A stretch of DNA of 64,000 nt from Maridesulfovibrio sp. Lineage in GTDB: Bacteria > Desulfobacterota > Desulfovibrionia > Desulfovibrionales > Desulfovibrionaceae. Under the pieces are notes generated by a model. The model worked only from the letters and a program-made list of their open reading frames with translations. It did no database searches and was not told the DNA's origin. Below, in pieces: positions 25,506-33,844 of this stretch. The translations under genes and the position numbers were made by a program. Position 1 is the stretch's first letter; every line of letters begins with the position of its first letter. The stretch is taken from contig NZ_OY763931.1 of NCBI RefSeq assembly GCF_963667685.1, forward strand, positions 124,001-188,000, given 5' to 3'.

Positions 25506-26423
25506 TTATTCTTTGTCTATGAACATTGCAACCATTTGTCCAAGCACTGCGTCTGCTTCTTCGTGGGAGACCTGACAAGTTCCTACCTGCTTGTGACCGC
25601 CGCCGCCGAATTTAAGCATGACACTGCCTACATCCACTTTGCTGGTGCGGTTGAGGATGCTGTGTCCGACGGAAAAAACAGTGTTCTGCTTCATTTTACC
25701 CCAGATAATCTGGATGCTGATGTTGCATTCCGGGAACATGGAGTAAAGGGTGAATCTGTTCCCGGGATAGATTTCATCTTGTTCGCGCAGGTCGAGGATA
25801 GCCACGTTGCTGAACATTTCAGTCCGGTCTTTGAGCATTTCGCGGAATTGACTGTCTCTTTTAAAGTAAAGGTCCACACGCTCTTTAACATCGGGAAGCT
25901 TAAGTATTTCGCTTATGGGAAGTTCGCGGCAATAATCGATGAGGTGTTCCATGAGCTGGTAGTTGCTCACCGTGAAGTGTCTATATCTGCCCAATCCAGT
26001 GCGCGGGTCCATGATGAAACCGAGCAGAATCCAGCCCTTGGGATCAGCAATCTCTTCTGCGGTGAGATCTCCGCTGTCTACTTTATCCACGTAATGAAGC
26101 ATTTCGTCGAATTTGTCGCCGAATTTTTCATTGCCTCCGAAATATTCCCATATAACACGCGCCGCACTTTTGGCAGATTTGGACATACCTTTGTAGTCTA
26201 AGGCCATGTCCAGGCGTTCTTCTTCACTGGAGTGGTGGTCAAACCAGTACCCACATCCTTCGATATACGGAACGTTGGCAACAATGTCGTTGGGGTCGCC
26301 GGGATAGCGTCCGTCCTGCACATCTTTTGGATGGACAAACATCCAGTTGTCCATGATCCCGATTTCCTTGAGTAAAACCGCGCATGCAAGGCCGTCAAAA
26401 TCTGATCGTGTCAAAAGCCGCAT
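25506..26423 (-). CDS. DHH-family phosphoesterase
   Basis: The 305-residue protein has the DHH-family metal motifs: TRSDFDGLACAVLL at residues 5-18 and YWFDHHSSEE near 60, with the C-terminal DHHA1 substrate motif FGGGGHKQVGTCQV near 280. The family includes exopolyphosphatases, nanoRNases that degrade 2-5 nt RNA, and cyclic-dinucleotide phosphodiesterases. No GAF, PAS or membrane domain is fused, so the cyclic-di-AMP GdpP type is unlikely. The exact substrate is open. It is probably a single-gene unit. Confidence 0.85.
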   Translation of the reverse strand: MRLLTRSDFDGLACAVLLKEIGIMDNWMFVHPKDVQDGRYPGDPNDIVANVPYIEGCGYWFDHHSSEEERLDMALDYKGMSKSAKSAARVIWEYFGGNEKFGDKFDEMLHYVDKVDSGDLTAEEIADPKGWILLGFIMDPRTGLGRYRHFTVSNYQLMEHLIDYCRELPISEILKLPDVKERVDLYFKRDSQFREMLKDRTEMFSNVAILDLREQDEIYPGNRFTLYSMFPECNISIQIIWGKMKQNTVFSVGHSILNRTSKVDVGSVMLKFGGGGHKQVGTCQVSHEEADAVLGQMVAMFIDKE

Positions 26424-26555
26424 TAAACTCTCCGTCTGCTGGGATTGGTAATTCAGATACCAAGAATAATTTTATGAAATACTTAGATGAAAATAAGTTT
26501 AATTACAATGGCATTTTATTATAGATTGCAAACTTTTTAACAAAATTAACAGGGA

Positions 26556-26978
26556 CTATTTCACCACCAGTACAGGGCATTGCACAGTATGCAGGACCTT
26601 ATGTGTGACACTGCCGACCACGAGCCCTTCGAGATCAGATTTCCCTTTGGACCCCATGATAATCAGGTCACATCCTTCAGTTTCAGCAGTTGTTTTAATA
26701 GCCTTAGCTGTTGATCCGCCTATTATTTTTTCTTCGTATGATATGTTTCTGCCTTTTATGGCTGCTGTTTGTTTCTCAAGCACAGCATATGATTCACGCG
26801 TAGCATTATCGATGGCTTTCTGGAAATTCGGTTCTCCCAGTCCAGTGGGGACAGGGCGGTGGCAGTGGATGACGATAATCTTTGCGCCGGATATTTCAGC
26901 AATGGAGGCTGCGTATTTCAGGGCTTGTTCTGAATGTATGGAGTCGTCGACCGGAATGAGTATTTTTGAAAAGAGCAT
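26556..26978 (-). CDS. Universal stress protein, UspA family
   Basis: This 140-residue single-domain protein has the Usp nucleotide-binding pattern: ILIPVDDSIHSEQAL at the N-terminus and IIMGSKGKSDLEGLVVGSVT near residues 107-126, which follows the GX2GX9GS/T pattern of ATP-binding Usps, then VQCPVLVVK. AAGGAG sits before the ATG. Such proteins accumulate under starvation or oxidative stress; the molecular role is unsettled. It lies upstream of the DHH gene on the same strand with 132 bp between, and may be monocistronic. Confidence 0.9.
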   Translation of the reverse strand: MLFSKILIPVDDSIHSEQALKYAASIAEISGAKIIVIHCHRPVPTGLGEPNFQKAIDNATRESYAVLEKQTAAIKGRNISYEEKIIGGSTAKAIKTTAETEGCDLIIMGSKGKSDLEGLVVGSVTHKVLHTVQCPVLVVK

Positions 26979-27231
26979 GTTTTTCTCCTTAGGGTGTTTG
27001 GGAGATATTACTTTAAGCTCCGTTTTGCTGCAATAGCATCAGTGCTCTCTACCGCGCTGGAAATTTGGTTGTGGTTACTGAATGAGCGACCAGCGTGTTT
27101 TGTTTGGTGAATACCTATTTTTTATAGGTGTAAAAAATGTGTTTTCGTACTTTTTCTTGTAAAACAATGTCAATTAATTTAGGTATTTATCTTGTAAATT
27201 GATTAAATAATCAAAAAAATATCAAAAATTG

Positions 27232-27260
27232 TTGACAGGAATCAAAACTGAACGTAGATA
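27232..27260 (+). promoter_or_regulatory. Likely sigma-70 promoter
   Basis: TTGACA (27232-27237), a 17-bp spacer and TAGATA (27255-27260) form a good promoter for transcription from about 27268. The AT-rich stretch 27120-27231 upstream could act as an UP element. The remaining upstream gap (26979-27120) shows nothing I can support. Confidence 0.5.
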
Positions 27261-27267
27261 TTGTTTC

Positions 27268-27408
27268 CAGTTGATGTCGCTCTGAAAAAGAGTTCAGGGT
27301 AGATGTCTGCAAGATATGATGTGGTCTTCGGGAGTAGCATGTTTCCTGCGTCCGGTAACTGTAGGGGTTTCCGGTAGGTAGTTTGAAAGCTTTACCCGAT
27401 AAAGTTGG
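27268..27408 (+). ncRNA. Unexplained leader of the short transcript
   Basis: The 140 nt between the predicted transcription start and the small frame are unusually GC-richer than the DNA before them and contain CCGGTAGGTAG (27371-27381) followed by TTTACCCGAT. The first string equals part of the 3' half of type-I cyclic-di-GMP riboswitches, but the conserved 5' half (the GCAAAGCC region) is absent. I therefore call it only a possibly structured leader. Confidence 0.3.
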
Positions 27409-27597
27409 ATGACGATTCAACCGCAACAGCTTCTTGTAAGAGCTGCTTTGACACAACACAGGGGGAAGCCCGCATCTCTCCCTGAGTATGATGGACATCA
27501 CTTTTGGTCTGATAAAATTTCAGCTGTACGAAGACGTATCGTACACATGGTTTTAGAAGATCAGCTTAGTAAAACACCTTCCGTTTCCATTCCTTAA
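27409..27597 (+). CDS. Small hypothetical protein of 62 residues
   Basis: The frame encodes a basic, soluble peptide (MTIQPQQLLVRAALTQHR at the N-terminus, KISAVRRRIVHMVLEDQL near residues 37-54) with no recognisable family. No strong ribosome binding site precedes the ATG, and a stop lies two codons upstream, so this is the only start. Support comes from context: a good promoter upstream at 27232 and a strong terminator 8 bp downstream. The C-terminal half looks like an amphipathic helix. It could be a real small protein or an incidental frame within a regulatory RNA. Confidence 0.4.
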   Translation: MTIQPQQLLVRAALTQHRGKPASLPEYDGHHFWSDKISAVRRRIVHMVLEDQLSKTPSVSIP

Positions 27598-27604
27598 AGC
27601 ATAG

Positions 27605-27632
27605 GCCCCTCCCCCACCGGAGGGGCTTTTGT
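27605..27632 (+). terminator. Intrinsic terminator of the short transcript
   Basis: An 8-bp GC stem (27605-27612 with 27619-27626, GCCCCTCC) is followed by TTTTG and then TTCTTT. It ends the unit that begins at about 27268. Confidence 0.85.
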
Positions 27633-27724
27633 TCTTTAACGGCAAAGGTTGTGGGTATGAGTTCTTTGGAGAAGGGGTTCAATATTCATGAGGGACGGGA
27701 TTATAGGGGTGATCACTTTCAGAG

Positions 27725-27788
27725 TTGACCTTTGCTCGACTTTCCGTGTAATGATTTTTTGTGTCGATAAATTTCAACAAATTGAAAT
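27725..27788 (+). promoter_or_regulatory. tetR promoter with a palindromic operator
   Basis: TTGACC (27725-27730), 18 bp, then TAATGA (27749-27754) is a plausible promoter. Just downstream is a perfect inverted repeat ATTTCAA-CAAA-TTGAAAT (27771-27788), 14 bp before the regulator start. A palindrome here is the usual autorepression site of a TetR protein. Confidence 0.5.
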
Positions 27789-27802
27789 AACGAGACTTTG
27801 TA

Positions 27803-28375
27803 ATGACCAAAAAGGATACAGTTTTAAAGGCGGCCAAGGAGCTTTTCGGTGAGCTGGGTTACAGCGGTACCACATTCAAAAAAATAGCAGACCGTGCAGG
27901 AGTTGCGGTCGGGCTGCTGTCTCACCATTATGGGAATAAGGAAAAGCTTTTTCGGGCGGCAGGCTTCGATGTTGCTGAACGCTTGACTCTGGCTTTGCAG
28001 GATGAAGTGGTGCAGGCAGAAAACGGCTTTGATGCTGTAGTCAGATTTGCCCGCCGTTATCTTGAGTTTTCAGTAGATCCTGATGAGGATTTTCTGGTGT
28101 TGATCAGGTGTTCGCCTTACAGTGATCTAAAGACAGGGGAAGACCGTGACGCCATGGTCCATAAATTTGTTCAGATCCCGGTCCTGCTGGAAAACTGTGT
28201 TGCCCGTGGAGTGCGTGACGGTTCAATCCCGAATGTACCTGTATCCGAGACTGCATCCGTGATCCTCTGCAACTTGGTCGGTGCAGTAAGAACCAATCTG
28301 CTGACGCCGTACAGTCCGCCTAGTCTTTACACGGAAATATTGAATTTTATCACCAGGGCTTTGAAATCTGCGTAA
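27803..28375 (+). CDS. TetR-family transcriptional regulator
   Basis: The 190-residue product has the TetR N-terminal helix-turn-helix (AAKELFGELGYSGTTFKKIADRAGVAVGLLSHHYGNKEKLF split across residues 9-50) and an all-helical ligand domain. TetR proteins dissociate from DNA when they bind a hydrophobic or cationic ligand; the ligand here is unknown. No transporter or enzyme gene follows directly; a strong terminator at 28401 isolates it. The palindrome at 27771-27788 suggests self-regulation. The start is supported only by a weak purine stretch. Confidence 0.88.
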   Translation: MTKKDTVLKAAKELFGELGYSGTTFKKIADRAGVAVGLLSHHYGNKEKLFRAAGFDVAERLTLALQDEVVQAENGFDAVVRFARRYLEFSVDPDEDFLVLIRCSPYSDLKTGEDRDAMVHKFVQIPVLLENCVARGVRDGSIPNVPVSETASVILCNLVGAVRTNLLTPYSPPSLYTEILNFITRALKSA

Positions 28376-28400
28376 TTTTCTACCCGCTATGTTTATATTG

Positions 28401-28434
28401 GCCCGTGCAGCTTTATGCTGCACGGGCTTTTTTT
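28401..28434 (+). terminator. Intrinsic terminator after tetR
   Basis: A perfect 11-bp stem (GCCCGTGCAGC, 28401-28411, with 28417-28427) is followed by a run of seven T residues. Confidence 0.95.
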
Positions 28435-28544
28435 GTTAGTAGTACTGAGTTTATGTAAATTCTGGACAAAATACGCGGGGGTGTCCTAATGTTATATTTA
28501 AATTTATCTTGAGTTGACTGTTATACGGTTGGGTGTGGTGAAAA

Positions 28545-30629
28545 ATGAAGTGCTGTTTGATTGCAGGAAGACATGTTCTCACTTTGTTGCTTGTGCTGCT
28601 ATGGAGTGTTTCGGCTCAATCTGTTTGCGCCGAGCACATTCTTGTTGAAGGAGATAACAATTATCCCCCTTATGAGTATTTGGAAGACGGTGTCCCTAAG
28701 GGGTTCAATATTGATATTATCCGTGCAGTAGCAAAGGTTTCCGATCTTAATGTCAGTATTAATCTTCGACCATGGGGAGAAGTCTTAGAAAATCTGGAAA
28801 AAGGGGCCAGTGATGTGGCCTCAGGTATGTATTTTTCCCCTGGTCGCACAGAACTATTCAGTTTTTCAATTCCACACAATATTGTTTCCCATTCAATTTT
28901 TGTCCGTGAAGGCTCATCTATTAAAAAGCTTGAGGATCTGCATGGCAAGGAAATCATAGTCCAGCGTGGCGACATCATGCATGACTACGCCCTTGAGCAT
29001 TATCCCAATTCCACAATAATTCCTGTGCCTTCTCAGGAAGATGCACTTAAAATGCTTTCATCCGGAAAGTATGATGCTGCGTTATTGAGCAAATCGGTGA
29101 GCTTATTCCGTGTATCCGGGCTGGGAATGGATAATCTGGAAATCTCTGGAACCGATTTCGCCTTTGTGAAATATTGTTTTGCTGTCCGTAAAGATAATCA
29201 GGAATTGTTGAACAGGTTGAACGAAGGTTTGGTTTTAATCAAAAAGTCAGGTGAGTACGATAAGATTTATGAAAAATGGTTTGGAATTTATGAGCGTCGT
29301 CCCATTTATGAGAAGATCATCCATTATGCATTTCTGTTTTTTACTCTTTTTGCGGTTCTTCTTCTTTTTTCTATATTGTGGGTCGGTTTGTTGCGGCACA
29401 AGGTCAGGCAGAAGACTGAAGAATTAAACGCGGAACTGCTGGAGAGGCATCGAGCAGAAAAAAAATTAAACGAAGCACAGCGATATTTGGCAAGTATTAT
29501 CAACTCCATGCCGTCAGCGATCATAGGTGTTGATAAAGAAAGGCGTATCAACCAGTGGAATATTGAAGCCGAAAAAAAATATGGGCGCAGCCGTGATTCA
29601 GTGCTGGCAAAAATATTGGAGGAAGCTGTCCCCGAGCTTAGTTCGCAGCTTGACCGTGTGTGTAATGCTCTTCAAAGCGGAGAGCAGGAAGTTGATCCGA
29701 TAGTCAGCAGATATGTGGATAAGCGGACTTGTTATGAGACTGTAACCATTTATCCGTTGACGGAAGCCGGTATGGAAGGCGCAGTTATTCGCATTGATGA
29801 CATCACTGAGCGCATCAATTTTGAGAAGATGGTGATGCAGAGCGAAAAGATGCTTTCCATTGGCGGACTAGCCGCCGGAATGGCTCATGAAATAAACAAT
29901 CCGCTGGCTGTTATTTTAGGGAACGTTCAGAATATTATCCGCCAGACCTCTTTAGAGCTGAAAATAAATGAGGATGTTGCCAGAGAATGCGGAACCTGTA
30001 TGGAAGCTATTAGTGACTATATGGACAGAAGGGGGATCTTCCGTAAGATTCAAAGCATATTTGAAGCTGGAGTCCGTTCGTCTGATATTGTCTCAAATAT
30101 GCTGAATTTCAGTCGCAAGAGTGATACCTTGAAAATGTACCATGATATACCGCTGCTCTTGGATAAAACAGTAGACCTGATATCCAGCAGCTACAGTTTG
30201 AATGAAAAATATGATTTTAAACATATTGAAATAGTACGTGATTACGAAAAAGGAGTTCCCGGGGTCTGGTGTGAAAGCAGTGAGATTCAGCAGGTTTTTT
30301 TAAACCTCATCCGTAACGGTGCTGAAGCCTTGCAAAGCAAATATCAAGATGTAGGTTTATCACGTTTGATTTTAAAGGTTATGCGCGCTGGGGACATGGT
30401 CAGGATTGAGATAGAGGACAATGGGCCCGGCATGGATGGGAGTGTGAGTAAACGAATTTTTGAACCGTTTTACACAACTAAAGAGGTCGGTAAGGGGACT
30501 GGACTTGGGCTTTCGATTTCATATTTTATTGTTACAGAACATCATGATGGGACCATGGAAGTTGACTCCATGCCTGGCGAGTGGACCCGTTTTATAATTC
30601 AGTTGCCGATAGATAAGTCAAAAAGTTGA
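28545..30629 (+). CDS. Sensor histidine kinase with periplasmic SBP_bac_3 and PAS domains
   Basis: The 694-residue product has a signal peptide or N-terminal anchor (1-29), a family 3 solute-binding domain in the periplasm (about 31-250), a membrane span (about 258-283), a PAS domain (about 305-425), a dimerisation domain with MAHEINNPL as the phosphorylated-histidine box, and a HATPase domain (about 565-690; NLIRNGAEAL, DNGPGMD, GTGLGLS). It probably binds a small molecule such as an amino acid outside and signals by phosphotransfer inside. About 50 residues between the histidine box and the following helix make the dimerisation region longer than average. No response regulator gene is next to it. 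The following epimerase gene starts 19 bp after it. Confidence 0.92.
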   Translation: MKCCLIAGRHVLTLLLVLLWSVSAQSVCAEHILVEGDNNYPPYEYLEDGVPKGFNIDIIRAVAKVSDLNVSINLRPWGEVLENLEKGASDVASGMYFSPGRTELFSFSIPHNIVSHSIFVREGSSIKKLEDLHGKEIIVQRGDIMHDYALEHYPNSTIIPVPSQEDALKMLSSGKYDAALLSKSVSLFRVSGLGMDNLEISGTDFAFVKYCFAVRKDNQELLNRLNEGLVLIKKSGEYDKIYEKWFGIYERRPIYEKIIHYAFLFFTLFAVLLLFSILWVGLLRHKVRQKTEELNAELLERHRAEKKLNEAQRYLASIINSMPSAIIGVDKERRINQWNIEAEKKYGRSRDSVLAKILEEAVPELSSQLDRVCNALQSGEQEVDPIVSRYVDKRTCYETVTIYPLTEAGMEGAVIRIDDITERINFEKMVMQSEKMLSIGGLAAGMAHEINNPLAVILGNVQNIIRQTSLELKINEDVARECGTCMEAISDYMDRRGIFRKIQSIFEAGVRSSDIVSNMLNFSRKSDTLKMYHDIPLLLDKTVDLISSSYSLNEKYDFKHIEIVRDYEKGVPGVWCESSEIQQVFLNLIRNGAEALQSKYQDVGLSRLILKVMRAGDMVRIEIEDNGPGMDGSVSKRIFEPFYTTKEVGKGTGLGLSISYFIVTEHHDGTMEVDSMPGEWTRFIIQLPIDKSKS

Positions 30630-30648
30630 TTCTCGGCAGGGAGGCACT

Positions 30649-31554
30649 ATGCGAGTAGTAGTTACCGGCGGAACCGGGTTTATCGGGAATATACTGTGTC
30701 GAGAGTTGTCCGCGAAAGGGTATCAGGTTATATGTTTGACCCGTTCCAGCAGACCCTCTGAAGTTTCAGGTGTACGAAATGTTGTTTGGGATGGACAAAG
30801 TTCGTCCGGTTGGTCGGAATACGTGGACGGTGCTTGTGCTATCGTGAACCTTGCCGGGGATAATATCGCTTCCGGAAGATGGACCAAGGCTAAAATGAAT
30901 TCCATCCTTAACAGCAGAGTCAATGCAGGGCTGGCAGTCAGCGAGGCTGTGGCAAAAGCAAAAGTTAAGCCACAGGTGGTCATTCAAGGATCTGCAATTG
31001 GTTACTATGGAAATTGCGGTCCTGAGCCTGTTAATGAAACCTCGCCGAAAGGAGACCTGTTCCTCTCGGATGTGGTGGAGAAATGGGAGGCCAGTTCGAT
31101 ATCGGTGGAAAAGCATGGTGTCCGCAGGGCGATTATCCGTACCGCCATGGTTTTAGGCAATGGCGGAGCTCTTGCGAAAATGATTACTCCGTTCAAAATG
31201 GGGCTGGGCAGTTATCTGGGGGATGGCCACCAGGGAGTTTCATGGATTCATATTATGGATGAAGTCCGTGCGATAATCTTTTTGATTGAGAATGAGAAAT
31301 GCAGCGGAATATTTAATCTCAGTTCAATCCGCCCGCTGACTTTCAATAAATTTGCTGATTCGCTTGCTGGGGTGTTTGGTAAGCGGGTTCTTTTGCGGGC
31401 TCCCGCTTTTGCCATGAAGCTTCTTTTGGGTAGCATGGCTGAGGAACTGCTCCTCAGTGGACAGTTTGTCATGCCTGTTCATCTCATCTCCGCAGGTTTC
31501 AAGTTCAATTATACAGAAATAGACGAGGCGCTGGCTGACGCTGTTGAGAGATAG
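30649..31554 (+). CDS. NAD(P)-binding SDR epimerase, TIGR01777 (YfcH) family
   Basis: The 301-residue product begins with a Rossmann motif (VVVTGGTGFIGNILCREL) and has the family markers VNLAGDNIASGRWT, GSAIGYYGN and, near residue 200, SWIHIMDEV, with the conserved C-terminal DUF1731-like tail. Members are predicted epimerases or dehydratases of nucleotide sugars, but none of this subfamily has a firm function that I know of. GGGAGG lies before the ATG. It probably shares a transcript with the sensor kinase, 19 bp upstream, and ends at a terminator. Confidence 0.85.
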   Translation: MRVVVTGGTGFIGNILCRELSAKGYQVICLTRSSRPSEVSGVRNVVWDGQSSSGWSEYVDGACAIVNLAGDNIASGRWTKAKMNSILNSRVNAGLAVSEAVAKAKVKPQVVIQGSAIGYYGNCGPEPVNETSPKGDLFLSDVVEKWEASSISVEKHGVRRAIIRTAMVLGNGGALAKMITPFKMGLGSYLGDGHQGVSWIHIMDEVRAIIFLIENEKCSGIFNLSSIRPLTFNKFADSLAGVFGKRVLLRAPAFAMKLLLGSMAEELLLSGQFVMPVHLISAGFKFNYTEIDEALADAVER

Positions 31555-31571
31555 GTGGCACATAATAAAAA

Positions 31572-31605
31572 GGGGACGATCCATTATAGATCATCCCCGT
31601 TTTTT
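31572..31605 (+). terminator. Bidirectional terminator between the epimerase gene and rsgA
   Basis: GGGGACGATC (31572-31581) pairs with GATCATCCCC (31589-31598) with one mismatch, followed by GTTTTTTT; on the minus strand the flank is also T-rich. It separates two converging genes. Confidence 0.85.
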
Positions 31606-32645
31606 TATTTCTTCCACTTACGGACATATTTTTTCTTTTTCCCGGTATTGCGTTTCGCCCGTTCAGCAATTTCTTCGGTATTTTTTTCAGCTTCTTCCTT
31701 GAGCTTGAGGTAGTTATCCAGCCTGCGACGGGTGATGCTTCCTTTTTCAAGGGCCTCAAGGACTCCGCAGCCCGGTTCCTGCTCATGGCTGCAATCTGAA
31801 AAACGGCACATTTCTTCGGCTTCCACAATTTCACTGAAAGCTCGGTCGATTCCGGCATGGCAGTCATGAAGCTGTAATTCTCTGATCCCCGGAACATCAA
31901 TAAGTAGCGCACCGGATTTCATCACATGCAGGGAGCGGGTTGTCGTGGTATGCCGCCCTTTATCATCGCCTTGGCGTATTGCACCGGTTTTTTCTTTTTC
32001 AGTACCGTTGATGGTGTTGAGCAGGGTCGTTTTGCCTACCCCGGAAGAACCGAGCAGGGCTACTGTTTCCCCCGGCCTGAACCATTTATGAAGACATTCA
32101 ACACTTTCAGGATTTTTGCCGTTGATAGTCACAATGGGCATGGATTCATAAAGATGTTCAGCCTGCTCGCGGTATTGCCGGGCTTCTTCGGTCAGGTCTT
32201 CTTTGGTCAGGACCAGTACGAAATTAACTGCGGCCTCAAGTGCGAGGCAGATATAGCGCTCGATGCGGTTCAGGTTGAACTCGGTATTGCATGATGAAAC
32301 AATGAAAAGTGTATCGATATTGGCTGCAATGGGTTGTAGTTTTACTTCCTGTCCCGGCGCCATGCGTTGCAGCAGGCTGGTTCTATCCAGAATCTTGACC
32401 GGGACCATGGTTTCACGGTCCATAAGCAGCCAGTCGCCAACAGTGGGTTGCTCGTTAAGACTTCCGATGCCTTTCCCTGCAATTTTGAGCAGTAGTTCCG
32501 ATTCACCTGTGGAGACAACCAGATGCCCTTTGTGAGTCATGGTTACACGTGCGGGAAGATATTTAGCGCCGTCTTCAGCCTCAAATTGTTCTTTGAAGCA
32601 TTCTTTCCAGCCTAATTCATTAAGGGAGTGGTGTTTTTGTATCAA
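31605..32645 (-). CDS. rsgA: Ribosome small-subunit-dependent GTPase RsgA
   Basis: The 346-residue product is a circularly permuted GTPase: an OB-fold (about 30-100) precedes the G domain, whose motifs appear in the order G4 (LTKED), G1 (LGSSGVGKTTLLN), G2 (TTTTR) and G3 (DVPGI). A zinc-binding tail follows with CRFSDCSHEQEPGC near residue 285. RsgA binds the 30S ribosomal subunit and helps its late assembly. The TTG start is supported by GGAGG five bases upstream. The lysine-rich C-terminus (GKKKKYVRKWKK) is typical. Single-gene unit. Confidence 0.95.
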   Translation of the reverse strand: MIQKHHSLNELGWKECFKEQFEAEDGAKYLPARVTMTHKGHLVVSTGESELLLKIAGKGIGSLNEQPTVGDWLLMDRETMVPVKILDRTSLLQRMAPGQEVKLQPIAANIDTLFIVSSCNTEFNLNRIERYICLALEAAVNFVLVLTKEDLTEEARQYREQAEHLYESMPIVTINGKNPESVECLHKWFRPGETVALLGSSGVGKTTLLNTINGTEKEKTGAIRQGDDKGRHTTTTRSLHVMKSGALLIDVPGIRELQLHDCHAGIDRAFSEIVEAEEMCRFSDCSHEQEPGCGVLEALEKGSITRRRLDNYLKLKEEAEKNTEEIAERAKRNTGKKKKYVRKWKK

Positions 32646-32839
32646 TTAATCCTCCAATTCATAAATCTAAAGTACAAATTGAAGACAGGCAAGGGGATAC
32701 AGGCTGGATATTACAATTAAGTATGAATATATCTAGTCCAGATAAATCTGTTTTACTTTATTTGTTCATGGTGGTGTGTTAAAAATAGAATAATCTGTGG
32801 GGAGGATTTGCTGAACAGCCTCAATCGCGGGAGTTGACC

Positions 32840-33805
32840 ATGAGTAAGGAAGTTCGGGATCTGATCAAGACTCATCTGCCAGATTACAGCAGTTCCCGTT
32901 TTGGGAAGTTGTATACTGATACTACTGAGTTTATGAATATTGATTTTAGCGATGTAATTAAGCTGGGGAGTGAGCACTTTCTAGTGTCAAAGAATGAAAT
33001 GGAGCGCAGGTTCGGTCTTGATGACCCTAAATACTGGGTTAAACGCTGCAAGAGGCTTGAGGATGGTCAACCTCAGATTCTCAAGCTTTCGTTCCATGAA
33101 GAATTTCCCATGAACATAGGTCCGTTCAAGATTAAATGCTACCGCAGCCCGCGTAAAGAAGCACGCATCCTTGATCTTGTCCGTGGTGATATGCGTTTCA
33201 TGCAGGGGTATTCTTGTGAAGACTCCACCGGAAACAACGTCCGGGTGCTTGATATTATCCGGGGGAAACGTCTTGATGTATGGGTTTACAATATCAATTC
33301 GGATCATAGGACGTATTTTTATGAGCATTTCCCTGATATCTTTGAAAAATATATCGGTGCATGTGAAGCCATAAATTTCCTGCATAACCATAATGAAAAG
33401 CATGGTGATATTCGTCGGGACCACCTTTGGGTTGAGTATGGAACCGGGGACTATCGCTGGATTGATTTCGACTATGCTTTTGAGCTTTACGAAAATCCTT
33501 TCGGGCTGGATGTTTTCGGTCTGGGAAGCATTCTGGTTTATCTGGTCGGCAAGGCCAATCTTACCCCGCAGACCCTGGTAGACCATAGTATCGATCCCGA
33601 TCTGTTGCGGAACATCACCCCGGGCGACTATTCCGTAATCATAGGCAACAGGATTGTAAATCTGCGCAAAATTTATGGTTATATACCAGAGTCATTGAAT
33701 AATATTTTGATGCATTTTTCTTCTTCCAGCACTGTATTTTATGAAAGTGTTGATGAATTGGTGAATGATATGAAGATCTGTTTGAAAGAGGTTCGTGGGC
33801 TATAG
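32840..33805 (+). CDS. Atypical protein-kinase-like protein
   Basis: This 321-residue soluble protein has the core of a protein-kinase-like fold: an ATP-contact lysine in ILKLSF (about 78-83), a glutamate-bearing helix (RKEARILDL), the catalytic loop KHGDIRRDHLW near residue 195 and the metal loop WIDFDYAF near 213. The usual HRD and DFG are HGD and DFD, and the loop asparagine (eighth position of HRDxKxxN) is a histidine, so activity is uncertain. The start at 32840 follows GGGAG by six bases; a TTG two codons earlier lacks that spacing. A UspA gene starts 39 bp downstream, suggesting a functional pair. Substrate unknown. Confidence 0.7.
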   Translation: MSKEVRDLIKTHLPDYSSSRFGKLYTDTTEFMNIDFSDVIKLGSEHFLVSKNEMERRFGLDDPKYWVKRCKRLEDGQPQILKLSFHEEFPMNIGPFKIKCYRSPRKEARILDLVRGDMRFMQGYSCEDSTGNNVRVLDIIRGKRLDVWVYNINSDHRTYFYEHFPDIFEKYIGACEAINFLHNHNEKHGDIRRDHLWVEYGTGDYRWIDFDYAFELYENPFGLDVFGLGSILVYLVGKANLTPQTLVDHSIDPDLLRNITPGDYSVIIGNRIVNLRKIYGYIPESLNNILMHFSSSSTVFYESVDELVNDMKICLKEVRGL

Positions 33806-33844
33806 ATGTTTTCACGCTGCTTTTATCGCAGGGAGGAGGTTGTA

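Noticed and set aside
27268-27408. Complete type-I cyclic-di-GMP riboswitch
   Set aside because: Only the GGTAGGTAG part is found; the conserved 5' half and the pairing stems are missing, so I list it only as an unexplained leader.
27409-27597. FlgM-like anti-sigma factor identity for the 62-residue frame
   Set aside because: The KI-A-R-R-I pattern looks loosely similar, but the rest of the protein and the context (no flagellar gene) do not support it.
27268-27632. tmRNA, 6S RNA or RNase P RNA as identity of the short transcript
   Set aside because: The length fits, but the conserved strings of each (tRNA-like ends and tag frame, the 6S open bubble, the P RNA GAGGAAAGTCC) are not present.
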